DNA of 5,465 nt from an uncultured Collinsella sp. (GTDB taxonomy: Bacteria > Actinomycetota > Coriobacteriia > Coriobacteriales > Coriobacteriaceae). The notes beneath the pieces were generated by a model, which saw only the letters and a list, made by a program, of their open reading frames with translations, ran no database searches and was not told the DNA's origin. The translations under genes were made by a program, and so were the position numbers. This document shows, piece after piece, positions 1-5,036 of the stretch. Location: the NCBI GenBank assembly GCA_958424475.1, contig CATZTY010000085.1, forward strand, positions 1 to 5,465, given 5' to 3'. Positions within the stretch are counted from its first letter, which is position 1. Each line of letters opens with the position of its first letter.

Positions 1-366
1 CTCCGCGTCATTGGTCTCTCGGTCTCCCACGATGGACCCGGATTGGAAGCCTTCGCCCATGAGCGCGTAGTAGCTCTCGGCAGAATCGAGAAAGGCGGCG
101 TCGGTTTGGGCGGCAAGAGCGGCGTTCGCGTATCTTGCAAGCTCCGCGTCGACTTGCTGCTCTGGCGATAGGTCTATGCCGTTGGCTTGGGGTGCGCGCG
201 TATTGAATGCGTCGACAAAGCTCTGCATGCCCTGCTTCATAAAGAAGGGGCCGTAAATGGGTGAATTGAACGCGATGGGGATGGAGAAGGCTGCAGCGAG
301 AACGAGCGTAGAGATCCATGCGGCCCTGTCTCTTAGGATTAGTTTGAGAAGAAGTCGACAGTACAT
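1..366 (-). CDS. Membrane protein N-terminus, possibly ABC-2 type permease (partial)
   Basis: This frame stays open from ATG at 366 to the left edge, giving the first 122 residues of a longer protein. A TAA stop lies directly upstream in frame (367-369), so translation cannot begin earlier. AGGTG (374-378 on the minus strand) is a Shine-Dalgarno sequence 7 nt before the ATG. The protein begins MYCRLLLKLILRDRAAW, a basic amphipathic stretch. One membrane segment follows at about residues 16-34, then a long polar, Ala/Gln/Glu-rich stretch (about 45-122) that should lie outside the cell. Permeases of the ABC-2 family often start this way, with a short cytoplasmic tail, one helix and a large extracytoplasmic loop. 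The remaining helices would be beyond the window, so the family is an inference. A longer-looking overlapping frame starting at 376 has an Arg-rich, implausible translation and is its shadow. The gene points away from all other genes here and may belong to an integrated element. Confidence 0.7.
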   Translation of the reverse strand, partial: MYCRLLLKLILRDRAAWISTLVLAAAFSIPIAFNSPIYGPFFMKQGMQSFVDAFNTRAPQANGIDLSPEQQVDAELARYANAALAAQTDAAFLDSAESYYALMGEGFQSGSIVGDRETNDAE

Positions 367-484
367 TTAGAAGCACCTACATTTCCCAAAGCATCGTTAG
401 ATTAATAATGACAGACCGAATGAAGATGCGTGCGACGGGGGCGAGGCGAATGGCCGAGCGGTATCGATACGCGGGTTCAACGGT

Positions 485-490
485 ATTATA
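485..490 (-). promoter_or_regulatory. Possible -10 box for the minus-strand membrane protein gene
   Basis: On the minus strand this reads TATAAT, a perfect -10 hexamer, about 120 nt upstream of the ATG at 366. No good -35 hexamer sits 16-18 bp further upstream, and there is no TGn extended -10. The call therefore rests on the -10 box and on orientation alone. It would leave a leader of roughly 110 nt. Confidence 0.3.
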
Positions 491-501
491 TTGACCACAT
501 A

Positions 502-592
502 GCTCCTGAATCCGCAGTTGATTAGAAACAGGAGGGCCCACCTGCGGGAACCCAGAGAGACGACGATTCGGGGCTCCTACCCCCGTTGATTA
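502..592. repeat. Imperfect direct repeat GCTCCT-N-GTTGATTA, two copies
   Basis: Copy one spans 502-524 (GCTCCT, 9 nt, GTTGATTA). Copy two spans 573-592 (GCTCCT, 6 nt, GTTGATTA). The 8-bp GTTGATTA parts are identical and 68 bp apart. GCTCCT occurs a third time at 611-616 without its partner. On the minus strand the unit reads TAATCAAC...AGGAGC, towards the membrane protein gene. Function unknown. Confidence 0.5.
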
Positions 593-680
593 AGTCATCG
601 GCTGCACCGCGCTCCTCGAAGCCGATAATATGCTATCTGGACAAACCGCGCTGAGCTGGTAAAATTTACATACGCGGAAA

Positions 681-707
681 TGCGCTACTTGCGCTATTTG
701 CGCGTGT
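681..707. repeat. Three 9-bp tandem repeats, TGCGCTAYT-like
   Basis: TGCGCTACT (681-689), TGCGCTATT (690-698) and TGCGCGTGT (699-707) stand head to tail. The first two differ at one base and the third is degenerate. ACGCG (672-676) and CGCGT (701-705) form a short inverted pair over the array. It ends about 40 bp before the tRNA 3' fragment. Arm-type integrase sites or iterons look like this, but that role is inference. Confidence 0.55.
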
Positions 708-730
708 TTTAACAAAATTAGCACAGGTCA

Positions 731-756
731 GGGTCATTCTGACCCCGCTGGGGTCA
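731..756. repeat. Alternating inverted repeats GGGTCA / TGACCCC / GGGGTCA
   Basis: The central TGACCCC (740-746) can pair either leftwards with GGGTCA (731-736, 3-nt loop TTC) or rightwards with GGGGTCA (750-756, 3-nt loop GCT). The two hairpins are mutually exclusive. They lie at the junction between unknown DNA and the tRNA 3' fragment, where a recombinase core or directionality-factor site could be. The right arm overlaps the bases resembling a tRNA-Pro anticodon loop. Confidence 0.55.
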
Positions 757-791
757 AGGGGTCGCTGATTCGAATCCAGTCGTCCCGACCA
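748..791 (+). pseudogene. tRNA 3' fragment (tRNA-Pro-like), putative attachment site
   Basis: Positions 764-780 form a T arm: stem GCTGA, canonical loop TTCGAAT, stem CCAGT. Four of the five pairs hold; the closing A768-C776 is mismatched. The acceptor 3' strand CGTCCCG (781-787), discriminator A788 and encoded CCA (789-791) follow. The 5' acceptor strand it needs, CGGGACG, is absent upstream and no D arm is seen at the right distance, so this is not a whole tRNA. A first pair C1-G72 with A73 is the bacterial tRNA-Pro pattern. CTGGGG followed by TCAAG (748-758) resembles a GGG-anticodon arm with one G missing. A 3' tRNA end standing alone before the tRNA's own terminator is the usual product of integration into a tRNA gene: the intact tRNA would lie at the element's other end, to the left. 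Confidence 0.7.
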
Positions 792-800
792 GAAGTTTGC

Positions 801-831
801 AGGTCAGGCACCTAGTGCCTGACCTTTTTTT
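801..831 (+). terminator. Strong Rho-independent terminator
   Basis: AGGTCAGGCAC (801-811) and GTGCCTGACCT (815-825) form a perfect 11-bp stem around the loop CTA. Seven T residues follow (825-831). It starts 9 nt after the CCA of the tRNA fragment and is most likely the original terminator of that tRNA gene. It also isolates the downstream pgsA-like gene from upstream transcription. Confidence 0.9.
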
Positions 832-903
832 ATCAAGAATCAACGTGGTAAGCAACGAAGAATCAGCGGTTTTCTTGATCGATACTTTCGCTCAACAAAA
901 ACT

Positions 904-958
904 TGTACGCCAGCCTCCAAAAACGACAATTTATGACATGTTTGGAGGCTGATGTACA
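904..958. repeat. Large inverted repeat TGTAC-CAGCCTCCAAA
   Basis: CAGCCTCCAAA (911-921) is perfectly complementary to TTTGGAGGCTG (941-951) across a 19-nt loop. After a 2-bp mismatch the outer arms TGTAC (904-908) and GTACA (954-958) pair as well. No T-tract follows on the plus strand. On the minus strand a short T-run (AGTTTTTG) follows, but the loop is long for a terminator. It sits about 70 bp upstream of the probable pgsA promoter, so it may be an operator or a small palindromic insertion. Confidence 0.7.
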
Positions 959-1022
959 CGAATGCGAAATCCCCCGCCGCCTAAAAGCACCCTCCACATG
1001 TCTGGACTCTCTATGGCTTGGC

Positions 1023-1051
1023 TGGATAGACATCGCCGGAACGGGTATAGT
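1023..1051 (+). promoter_or_regulatory. Probable promoter of the pgsA-like gene
   Basis: TGGATA (1023-1028) and TATAGT (1046-1051) are separated by 17 bp. They match the -35 and -10 consensus at 4 and 5 of 6 positions. Transcription would start near 1058, leaving about 30 nt before the GTG at 1088. This placement argues against a start further upstream at 962 or 998, which would lie before the promoter. Confidence 0.5.
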
Positions 1052-1087
1052 ATCGAAAGTTTTGTCGTTTACCAGCGGGGGAGTCCT

Positions 1088-1792
1088 GTGGGCATCAAAA
1101 AGAAGATCAAAAAGGAGCTTATCGGCACTTCCGATTACCCGTCGAATAAGATCTTTACGATCTCCAATTTCATTACCTTTACGCGCCTGGTCCTCACGCT
1201 CGTTTTCTTGTACCTGTTTGTGACGGACAACAACCGCGTCGTCGCCATCGTGATCTATGCCATCGCCGCCTCCACCGACTGGATGGACGGACAGATCGCC
1301 CGCATGACCAAGACGGTCTCGTGGCTCGGCAAAGTCATGGACCCCATCTGCGACCGCGCGCTCTTGTTTACGGGCGTTCTGGGTCTGGTGGTGCGCGGCG
1401 AGTTGCCCATCTGGGTCTGCGTACTCATCATCGGTCGCGATATCTATCTGGGTATCGGGTCGCTCATCGTGCGCCATTACCACCCTCGCCCCATCGACGT
1501 CGTCTTCCCCGGAAAGATTGCGACAGCGCTGCTCATGACCGGCTTCTCGCTCATGCTGCTCGGTTTCCCCGTTATTGACGGGCTGCATCTTTTACCTTCA
1601 ACCCTTACGGCCTTCCCGGGTCTCAACGGAAGCTCGGTGCCCCTCGGCATCTTCTTTGTGTACGGCGGCGTGATCTTCTCCATGCTCACGGCTGTCATCT
1701 ACTCCATTAAGGGCGGAGCGGCCATTAAACAGGCTCTCGCGCATCCCGAGGACGAGGACATCGACTTTCTGAACCCTGAAATCGAAGACTGA
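1088..1792 (+). CDS. pgsA: CDP-alcohol phosphatidyltransferase (PgsA-like)
   Basis: This 234-residue integral membrane enzyme should transfer a phosphatidyl group from CDP-diacylglycerol to an alcohol, most simply glycerol-3-phosphate, the committed step to phosphatidylglycerol. The complete family signature D-x2-D-G-x2-A-R-x8-G-x3-D-x3-D is present: D64, D67, G68, A71, R72, G81, D85 and D89. These acidic residues bind the metal ions and CDP. Hydrophobic segments lie at about 28-46, 51-63, 91-128 (a pair), 144-163 and 186-207; the tail (220-234) is acidic. The start chosen is GTG at 1088, after GGGGGAG (1077-1083) and just past a promoter. The frame is open back to ATG 962, but that extension is unlike the family and has no close Shine-Dalgarno site. 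The alcohol cannot be read from the sequence: a cardiolipin- or inositol-type relative is possible, and the aligned DPICDR differs from the usual DPxADK of PgsA. It heads a co-oriented gene run. Confidence 0.85.
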   Translation: MGIKKKIKKELIGTSDYPSNKIFTISNFITFTRLVLTLVFLYLFVTDNNRVVAIVIYAIAASTDWMDGQIARMTKTVSWLGKVMDPICDRALLFTGVLGLVVRGELPIWVCVLIIGRDIYLGIGSLIVRHYHPRPIDVVFPGKIATALLMTGFSLMLLGFPVIDGLHLLPSTLTAFPGLNGSSVPLGIFFVYGGVIFSMLTAVIYSIKGGAAIKQALAHPEDEDIDFLNPEIED

Positions 1793-1858
1793 TTCGTTGG
1801 GGTATGATTACGTACGGTTCATTATTTGCGGCACGTCCGCGATAAGTTAGGGGTTGTC

Positions 1859-2293
1859 ATGGACAACATGGTTAACAATATGCCTCAGAATGATAAGACT
1901 GCTGACGCTACCTGCGTATTCCGCGTGCCTTCAAGCGACGTCACCGTTCCCGACCTTATGGCCAACGTGCGCATCACCGCCCCCGTTCTGTCCATCGTCA
2001 AGGGTCCGCAGACCGGTGCCGCCTTTGAGCTCGAGGACGACGTGACCACCATCGGCCGCGATCCTGCAAACGGCATCTTCCTCAATGACATGACTGTTTC
2101 GCGCAGCCACGCGCGCATTATTCGCGAGGGCCTCGGCGCTCGCATCGAGGACTTGGGATCGCTCAATGGCACCTGGGTCGACGGTGCCATCGTCAATGCA
2201 GCCCCGCTGCACGACGGTTCTTCCGTCCAGATCGGTACGTTTACGCTCATCTACCACGAGAGCACGCCGGAGCGCATCGAAACCGGTGAGTAG
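1859..2293 (+). CDS. garA: FHA-domain signalling protein, GarA/OdhI-like
   Basis: This 144-residue cytosolic protein has one forkhead-associated domain (about 43-133) that binds phosphothreonine. All core residues are present: G66-R67, S81-R82-x-H84 and N103-G104-T105. Its closest known relatives by recall are mycobacterial GarA and corynebacterial OdhI, which inhibit 2-oxoglutarate dehydrogenase and glutamate enzymes until Ser/Thr kinases phosphorylate the N-terminus and the FHA domain folds back on it. The N-terminal motif E-T-T-S-V-F-R of those proteins appears here as D-A-T-C-V-F-R (16-22), with Thr18 as the only acceptor. The phrases IFLNDMTVSRSHA and SLNGTWVD match GarA closely. The start is ATG 1859, with AGGGG (1849-1853) 5 nt upstream; a TTG at 1826 is in frame but has no good site. 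The stop is 3 nt before the MerR gene, so the two are probably translationally coupled. The metabolic targets in this organism are not known. Confidence 0.9.
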   Translation: MDNMVNNMPQNDKTADATCVFRVPSSDVTVPDLMANVRITAPVLSIVKGPQTGAAFELEDDVTTIGRDPANGIFLNDMTVSRSHARIIREGLGARIEDLGSLNGTWVDGAIVNAAPLHDGSSVQIGTFTLIYHESTPERIETGE

Positions 2294-2296
2294 GGC

Positions 2297-3175
2297 ATGG
2301 CCGAACGCAACTATCTGAGTATCGGCCAAGTCGTCAACCTACTTCGAGGCGCATACCCCGATCTTTCGAACTCAAAAATTAGATTTCTAGAGGATGAGGG
2401 GCTCATTACCCCTCATCGTACGCCTAAGGGATACCGTCAGTACTCTAAGGAGGACGTTGATCGCCTAGAGGTCATCCTGCACTTGCAGAAGACCCGCTAC
2501 ATGCCGCTCAACGTGATTAAGCAGCGCTTGGAAAACGCCACGGACCTGTCAACGCTCGCTTACGAGGTGGGCTTGCTGTCCGATGTTCCGCTCAAGACGG
2601 AGCCCAAAGAGACTAAGCAAAAGCTGCATCCCATTGAGACCATTCCCGATATGCTGGGCGTCGAGATTTCGTTTATCCGCTCGCTCGCCGAGAACGACCT
2701 CATTCGCATCATCAAGAGTCCGCAGAATCGTGAGCTCGTCGATGGTCGCGATTTCCCGATCATCCGCTACTGCTCCGAGCTGTCACGCTTCCATATCGAG
2801 CCGCGCAACCTGCGTCAGTACGTGTCTTCCGCCAACCGCGAGTCCTCGATGTTTGAGCAGGTGCTCGTGAGCATGCTCGGAATGGATACCTCCGATGACG
2901 AGCGCGACGCCAAGCTCGAGCGTGCGTTTAAGAAGCTTCACGACCTGACGGAAGGTGTGCACACTGCGTTGCTCAAGAACCGCGTTTTTGAGTCGCTCAA
3001 CGCCGTGGTCGAGGACGCCGACATCGATGCGCTCGATGAGGAAATCACTCGCTGCGAGTCCACCAAGGCCAAAAACGAAGAGATAGCCGCGCCGGCTTCG
3101 CACGAGGATTCTCTCGTCAAGCCGCTCAAGGTCGTCCCCCCTTCGCAATCCGGCACCGCCACCGCGGCCAAATAA
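2297..3175 (+). CDS. MerR-family transcriptional regulator, Rv1828-like
   Basis: This 292-residue DNA-binding regulator has an N-terminal MerR winged helix-turn-helix at residues 6-79. Its recognition part is KIRFLEDEGLITPHRTPKGY with the wing around YRQY (46-49). A second, MerR-like domain follows at about 112-176 (IPDMLGV, ENDLIR, then FHIEPRNLRQY), the layout I associate with mycobacterial Rv1828. It lacks the conserved cysteine cluster of metal-sensing MerR proteins, so it is probably not a metal sensor. A coiled-coil-like helical region (about 195-255) should serve in dimerisation; the tail (262-292) is Ala/Pro/Ser-rich and likely disordered. ATG 2297 lies 6 nt after GGTGAG (2285-2290), which is within the end of the FHA gene. 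The garA-merR pairing is conserved in actinobacteria, suggesting a shared role. The ligand and target promoters cannot be seen here. Confidence 0.9.
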   Translation: MAERNYLSIGQVVNLLRGAYPDLSNSKIRFLEDEGLITPHRTPKGYRQYSKEDVDRLEVILHLQKTRYMPLNVIKQRLENATDLSTLAYEVGLLSDVPLKTEPKETKQKLHPIETIPDMLGVEISFIRSLAENDLIRIIKSPQNRELVDGRDFPIIRYCSELSRFHIEPRNLRQYVSSANRESSMFEQVLVSMLGMDTSDDERDAKLERAFKKLHDLTEGVHTALLKNRVFESLNAVVEDADIDALDEEITRCESTKAKNEEIAAPASHEDSLVKPLKVVPPSQSGTATAAK

Positions 3176-3215
3176 CCGCTGCCGCTTATCCGGCAACCCA
3201 TTGAAAGGTCCTGAA

Positions 3216-3746
3216 ATGTACGACTTCGAATCTCAAATCGTCGACATCCCCGACTATCCCGAGCCCGGAGTCATCTTTAAAGACATCACGCCGCTCTTTG
3301 GCAATCCCGAGGCGCTCAAAGCCATGACCGATTCCCTCGCCGAGCACTTTGCCGGCATGGGAATCACCAAGGTCGTGGGTCCCGAGGCTCGCGGCTTTAT
3401 GGTTGGCGTACCGGTGGCTGTAGCCCTTGGCGCCGGCTTTGTTCCCGCACGTAAACCGGGCAAGCTACCGCGCGAGACCGTAAGCCAGAGCTACGAGCTC
3501 GAGTACGGAACGGATTCCATTGAGATCCATGCCGACGCTATCAGCTCTAAAGATACCGTGTTGATTCTGGACGACTTGGTCGCGACGGGCGGAACCGTCG
3601 AGGCAACAGGTAAACTGGTGCGAGATATGGGCGCAAAGCTTGTCGGTTACGGTTGTATCCTTGAGCTTGCGTTTCTCAACCCGCGCGAGAAGCTCACGCC
3701 GCCTGATGACGATGTGGAGCTCTTTAGCCTGGTGACGGTGGACTAG
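3216..3746 (+). CDS. apt: Adenine phosphoribosyltransferase
   Basis: This cytosolic purine-salvage enzyme converts adenine and PRPP to AMP and pyrophosphate. At 176 residues it has the usual family length. Visible family marks are PGVIFKDITPL (17-27), the GPEARGF segment (55-61), PARKPGKLPRET (77-88) and the PRPP-binding loop VLILDDLVATGGT (115-127) with D119-D120. No key residue is missing. The start is ATG 3216, 7 nt after GAAAGG (3203-3208). An in-frame TTG at 3201 would add five residues but would overlap this ribosome binding site and is unlikely. It follows the MerR gene by 40 nt, with a short TGCCG/CGGCA hairpin in the gap but no terminator, so co-transcription is likely. In many bacteria apt sits beside relA; that partner is not in this window. 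Confidence 0.96.
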   Translation: MYDFESQIVDIPDYPEPGVIFKDITPLFGNPEALKAMTDSLAEHFAGMGITKVVGPEARGFMVGVPVAVALGAGFVPARKPGKLPRETVSQSYELEYGTDSIEIHADAISSKDTVLILDDLVATGGTVEATGKLVRDMGAKLVGYGCILELAFLNPREKLTPPDDDVELFSLVTVD

Positions 3747-3778
3747 CCGTTACCCTTAGTTACTGGAAAGGAAGCTAC

Positions 3779-4906
3779 ATGCGCACAGCAAACACGCACA
3801 AAAACATGGCACGCTGCGCTGCTACGGCAACCCTCGCTTGTGTTTTGGGCTTGGGCCTCGCGGCTCCTGCCTACGCCGATACCGCATCCGACCTTGCCGC
3901 TGCTCGTACTAAGCTCGAGCAGATCGGTACCCAAACCCAGCAGATTTACGATGAGCTCGCCACGCAGACGCAGGCGCTCGATCAGACTGCTGGCGAGATC
4001 ACGCAAAAGCAGCAGGAGATCGCCGATGGTCAGGCCAAGCTCTCGACCTATGTCGCCGGCGAGTACAAAACCGGCGGCCTGAGCCTGCTTCAGGTTCTGA
4101 CGGGCGTCGATGACCTGAGCGATATGCTCAACCGTCTGTTCTACTACGGCAAAGTTTCCGATAAGCAGGCTCAGACCATTCAAGAGGTCAAGGATCTTAA
4201 GCAGCAGCTCACCGATAAGCAGACCGAGCAGGAGAAGAACGTCGCCGCCACGCAAAAGAAGGTCGACGAGCTTAACGCTCAACAGGCTGAAGCCCAGAAC
4301 GTCGTAAACTCCCTGGATTCGCAGCTGCAGGCCGAGCTTGCCGCAGAGGCCGTGGCCAACGCCGCGCTGCAGGCCGGCATCAACGCCAGCACCGCCGAGA
4401 AGGCCACGGTGAGCAACGAGACTGCCGGTACGACCGAGAACACCAACAACGGTGGCCAGACCAGCAATAACAACAACCAGGGCGGCAACACTCCGGCTCC
4501 TACGCCGGCACCTGCTCCGACGCCGCAGCCCCCCACGCCCGCTCCGGCTCCGACGCCTTCTGCTCCGAGCCAGTCCGTCGACGGCGGTTCTGTTGTCTCG
4601 CGTGCATACAGTAAGCTTGGTTGTGCTTATTCCTGGGGCGGAATTGGCCCGAACAGCTTCGACTGCTCTGGTTTTGTTAGCTATTGCCTCACTGGTCGCT
4701 ATTGCCGCCTGGGCACCACGGGTACCTTTATGGGCTGGACGCGTGTGTCCGATCCGCAGCCCGGTGACGTTGTGGTCAACTCGTACCACACCGGCATTTA
4801 CATCGGTGGTGGACAGATGATTCATGCTTCCGACTACAACACGGGTGTTATCATCAGCTCCGTTGCCGCTGGCATGAACAACAACTATATCTTCGTGCGT
4901 TACTAA
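3779..4906 (+). CDS. Secreted NlpC/P60 peptidoglycan hydrolase with coiled coil
   Basis: This 375-residue exported enzyme should cleave peptide bonds in peptidoglycan stems (NlpC/P60 gamma-D-Glu-diamino acid endopeptidase type). A signal peptide covers residues 1-33, with probable cleavage after A-Y-A33. A long Gln/Glu/Lys/Ala-rich coiled coil follows (about 36-195), as in PcsB/RipA-like hydrolases that are often held inactive or recruited by FtsEX. Next come an Asn/Gln/Gly-rich stretch (about 215-237) and a Pro-rich PAPTP linker (238-265). The catalytic domain (about 270-375) has C296 in FDCSGFV, H337 in YHTGIYIG and H349 in MIHAS as the triad. ATG 3779 follows GGAAAGG (3765-3771). It lies 32 nt after apt and ends the co-oriented run before a strong terminator. 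Whether it acts in daughter-cell separation or growth cannot be told. A 360-codon frame on the opposite strand is a shadow. Confidence 0.93.
   Translation: MRTANTHKNMARCAATATLACVLGLGLAAPAYADTASDLAAARTKLEQIGTQTQQIYDELATQTQALDQTAGEITQKQQEIADGQAKLSTYVAGEYKTGGLSLLQVLTGVDDLSDMLNRLFYYGKVSDKQAQTIQEVKDLKQQLTDKQTEQEKNVAATQKKVDELNAQQAEAQNVVNSLDSQLQAELAAEAVANAALQAGINASTAEKATVSNETAGTTENTNNGGQTSNNNNQGGNTPAPTPAPAPTPQPPTPAPAPTPSAPSQSVDGGSVVSRAYSKLGCAYSWGGIGPNSFDCSGFVSYCLTGRYCRLGTTGTFMGWTRVSDPQPGDVVVNSYHTGIYIGGGQMIHASDYNTGVIISSVAAGMNNNYIFVRY
4487..4577. repeat. Pro-rich PAPTP linker-coding repeat
   Basis: CCGGCTCC/ACGCC-type codons repeat here to encode Ala-Pro-Thr-Pro units inside the NlpC/P60 gene (residues about 238-265). 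Such linkers span the wall and commonly vary in length between strains. Upstream, 4440-4486 encodes an Asn/Gln/Gly-rich segment. Confidence 0.7.
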
Positions 4907-4930
4907 GTCATCTTACACAGCGTGTGAATG

Positions 4931-4970
4931 TGGACCTCGTGGCTTTAAGTCGCGAGGTCCATTCTTTTTT
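4931..4970 (+). terminator. Rho-independent terminator of the pgsA-to-nlpC run
   Basis: TGGACCTCG (4931-4939) pairs with CGAGGTCCA (4953-4961). The stem can extend inwards with G-T wobbles to about 13 pairs around the loop TTTAA. TTCTTTTTT follows (4962-4970). It starts 25 nt after the NlpC/P60 stop codon. Confidence 0.9.
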
Positions 4971-4979
4971 CTCTAATCT

Positions 4980-5018
4980 TGTACGGCTATCTAGTATTCA
5001 AAACTAGATAGCCGTACA
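4980..5018. repeat. Perfect 16-bp inverted repeat upstream of degV
   Basis: TGTACGGCTATCTAGT (4980-4995) and ACTAGATAGCCGTACA (5003-5018) are exact reverse complements around the 7-nt spacer ATTCAAA. No T-tract follows on either strand, so it is not a standard terminator. Its right arm reaches to about 18 bp before the -10 box of the next gene, where a -35 element would be. That makes it a good operator candidate; a palindromic mobile repeat is the alternative. Confidence 0.85.
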
Positions 5019-5036
5019 TTCAGTTTGCAAGATGGC

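Larger units (their letters stand above)
367..747. other. Non-coding stretch with several dyads and repeats
   Basis: No frame here has both a ribosome binding site and a plausible protein. The best plus-strand candidate, 408-494 (28 codons), has no Shine-Dalgarno sequence. Structures seen are: the 10-bp palindrome GTATCGATAC (461-470); CAGGAGGGCCCACCTG (529-544), a 16-bp palindrome with one mismatched pair; GGGG/CCCC around a 6-nt loop (570-583); and ATCGGCT (597-603) pairing with AGCCGAT (620-626). None is followed by a T-tract, so none is an obvious terminator. The stretch could be an untranslated leader of the minus-strand gene, an unrecognised structured RNA, or decayed element DNA. I could not match it to tmRNA, RNase P RNA, SRP RNA or a T-box by their conserved cores. 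Confidence 0.6.

Noticed and set aside
8..376. A 122-codon minus-strand frame starting at 376
   Set aside because: Its translation is Arg/Ser-rich with no domain. The overlapping frame from ATG 366 has a ribosome binding site, a membrane segment and normal composition, and runs off the window.
441..480. Short tRNA-like words (GGCCGAGCGGT, GGGTTCAA)
   Set aside because: They resemble a Ser/Leu tRNA D arm and T loop, but are only about 20 nt apart with no acceptor stem. Treated as chance.
408..494. Small 28-codon plus-strand ORF
   Set aside because: No Shine-Dalgarno sequence, no family resemblance, and it lies in a structured non-coding stretch.
715..791. A complete tRNA gene ending at the CCA
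   Set aside because: The 5' acceptor strand CGGGACG and a D arm are missing at the required distance, so only the 3' part is supported.
681..958. CRISPR array
   Set aside because: The repeats are 9 bp and adjoining, without spacers of regular length, and no cas gene is present.
863..1588. A 241-codon minus-strand frame
   Set aside because: It covers the PgsA-like gene antisense. The charged, His/Asp-rich translation has no recognisable domain, and the plus-strand frame has the full CDP-alcohol transferase signature.
3743..4825. A 360-codon open frame on the minus strand
   Set aside because: It lies opposite the NlpC/P60 gene, whose signal peptide, linker and catalytic triad are clear. The translation is Leu/Arg/Gly-rich low complexity, produced by codon bias of the real gene.
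4980..5018. The 16-bp dyad as a second terminator after nlpC
   Set aside because: No T-tract follows it on either strand, and a full terminator already lies at 4931-4970.
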